This document shows positions 5,441 through 5,958 of a stretch of 5,958 bases of DNA, piece after piece (within the stretch, counting starts at the first letter, position 1; every line of letters starts with the position of its first letter). Made by a program: the position numbers and the translations under genes. Source of the DNA: Acidimicrobiia bacterium UBA4744 (GTDB lineage Bacteria; Actinomycetota; Acidimicrobiia; Spongiisociales; UBA4744); NCBI GenBank assembly GCA_002403855.1, contig DHIO01000026.1:1-5958 (forward strand), read 5' to 3'. The notes under the pieces were generated by a model. That model saw nothing but the letters and a program-made list of their open reading frames with translations, was not told the DNA's origin and ran no database searches.

Positions 5441-5958
5441 TCAGGGGGCGGTTCCCCGCCACAGCGACGCCCCGTGGTCGAAGGCGCCGACCACCATCAC
5501 GGCGAAGTCGTCGCCCACGGCTACCAGATCGGGCCAAGCCGTCACCCCGGTTATCTCCAGGATGGCTTGTTCGGACCAGGCTTTCCCATCCGCCGAGTAG
5601 GCGACGAACGTGTTCGGGTCGGGATCGGGCGGATCCTGGACGGCCTGGAAGGCGGCTTCCATCTCCCGGTAGGTGACCGTCATGAGGGTCTCGCCGCTGT
5701 TGGGGTCGACCACCGTGAATGTCTGCTGTTCGTGGTCGGCCACGATGAAGTCGGGGGGAACCAGATCCCCCAGCCAGTAGAAGTCGTGCTCCGATAGGTC
5801 GGCGGTCAGGACGGTATCGCCGTCGGCGTCGCTGATCGCCAAGTGTTCCTGCCCGAGGGTCATGGTGTACCCGCCGGACTCGACCACCGTCGGCCCCCAG
5901 GTCGTGGCGTACCACCATTCTGATTCGTGCTCTCCCCAGGCGACCAGCCCCAGCCCCC
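5441..5958 (-). CDS. Asp-box (BNR-like) protein, C-terminal part; 5' end outside the window
   Basis: The frame is open from the right edge to TGA at 5443-5441, giving at least 171 residues. No start is taken, because the frame upstream of GTG 5887 is coding-like (AWGEHESEWWYATTWGPT) and continues past the edge. The visible part is beta-rich and acidic with short repeating strands. It contains the Asp-box SADGKAW (5596-5576; S-x-D-G-x-x-W), found in sialidase-like and WD-type beta-propellers, and it ends VGDDFAVMVVGAFDHGASLWRGTAP-like with the terminal W-R-G-x-x-P seen in many uncharacterised actinobacterial surface proteins. Asp-box proteins are usually extracellular, but the signal peptide would be out of view. 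A glycosidase active site cannot be judged from this part. Third-position G/C is high throughout. Confidence 0.8.
   Translation of the reverse strand, partial: GLGLVAWGEHESEWWYATTWGPTVVESGGYTMTLGQEHLAISDADGDTVLTADLSEHDFYWLGDLVPPDFIVADHEQQTFTVVDPNSGETLMTVTYREMEAAFQAVQDPPDPDPNTFVAYSADGKAWSEQAILEITGVTAWPDLVAVGDDFAVMVVGAFDHGASLWRGTAP

Overview
The window is GC-rich bacterial DNA that looks actinobacterial. Third codon positions are strongly G/C, one gene is an F420-type (deazaflavin) nitroreductase-family protein, and there are a minimal zinc peptidase of the kind common in Actinobacteria and a secreted Asp-box protein ending in W-R-G-x-x-P. I lean towards Acidimicrobiia or a related deep actinobacterial lineage. 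That placement is an inference from gene content, not a database result.

Left part (1-2860), compact and on the + strand apart from a tRNA. The 5' half of a tRNA-Val(CAC) runs off the left edge on the - strand. Diverging from it are a small HExxHxxGxxD zinc peptidase and, overlapping it by 10 nt, a secreted family 3 glycoside hydrolase (beta-N-acetylhexosaminidase, NagZ type). Next come a 73-residue helical protein with a hairpin just after its stop, and a clear trans-aconitate 2-methyltransferase (Tam). A 40-residue single-pass membrane protein follows Tam by 23 nt and has its own Shine-Dalgarno sequence.

Middle (3004-3794). This stretch is gene-poor. It holds a cluster of inverted repeats and one plausible short membrane ORF at 3456-3674, which has an ideal Shine-Dalgarno sequence but a C-terminal third that no longer looks coding.

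Right part (3795-5958), on the - strand. An intact F420-type nitroreductase-family gene lies downstream of a broken ABC-transporter ATPase. The ATPase has a good start, Walker A and Q-loop, but homology stops inside the signature motif; Walker B, D-loop and H-loop are absent, and no permease follows. Upstream of it lie about 630 bp of non-coding DNA with several perfect dyads, a structured block with competing pairings and a T-run (5226-5297), an AT-rich inverted repeat (5289-5335), and a 14-bp direct repeat whose other copy sits at the ABC breakpoint. The window ends in the 3' part of a - strand gene for an Asp-box protein.

Functionally, the peptidase and hydrolase probably form one transcription unit, with peptidoglycan-fragment turnover the likely role of the hydrolase. 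Tam repairs metabolic damage by methylating trans-aconitate. The right half looks like a region of rearrangement or gene decay. I did not find a convincing new multi-gene system. The best leads are the ABC breakpoint and the structured intergenic block at 5226-5335.
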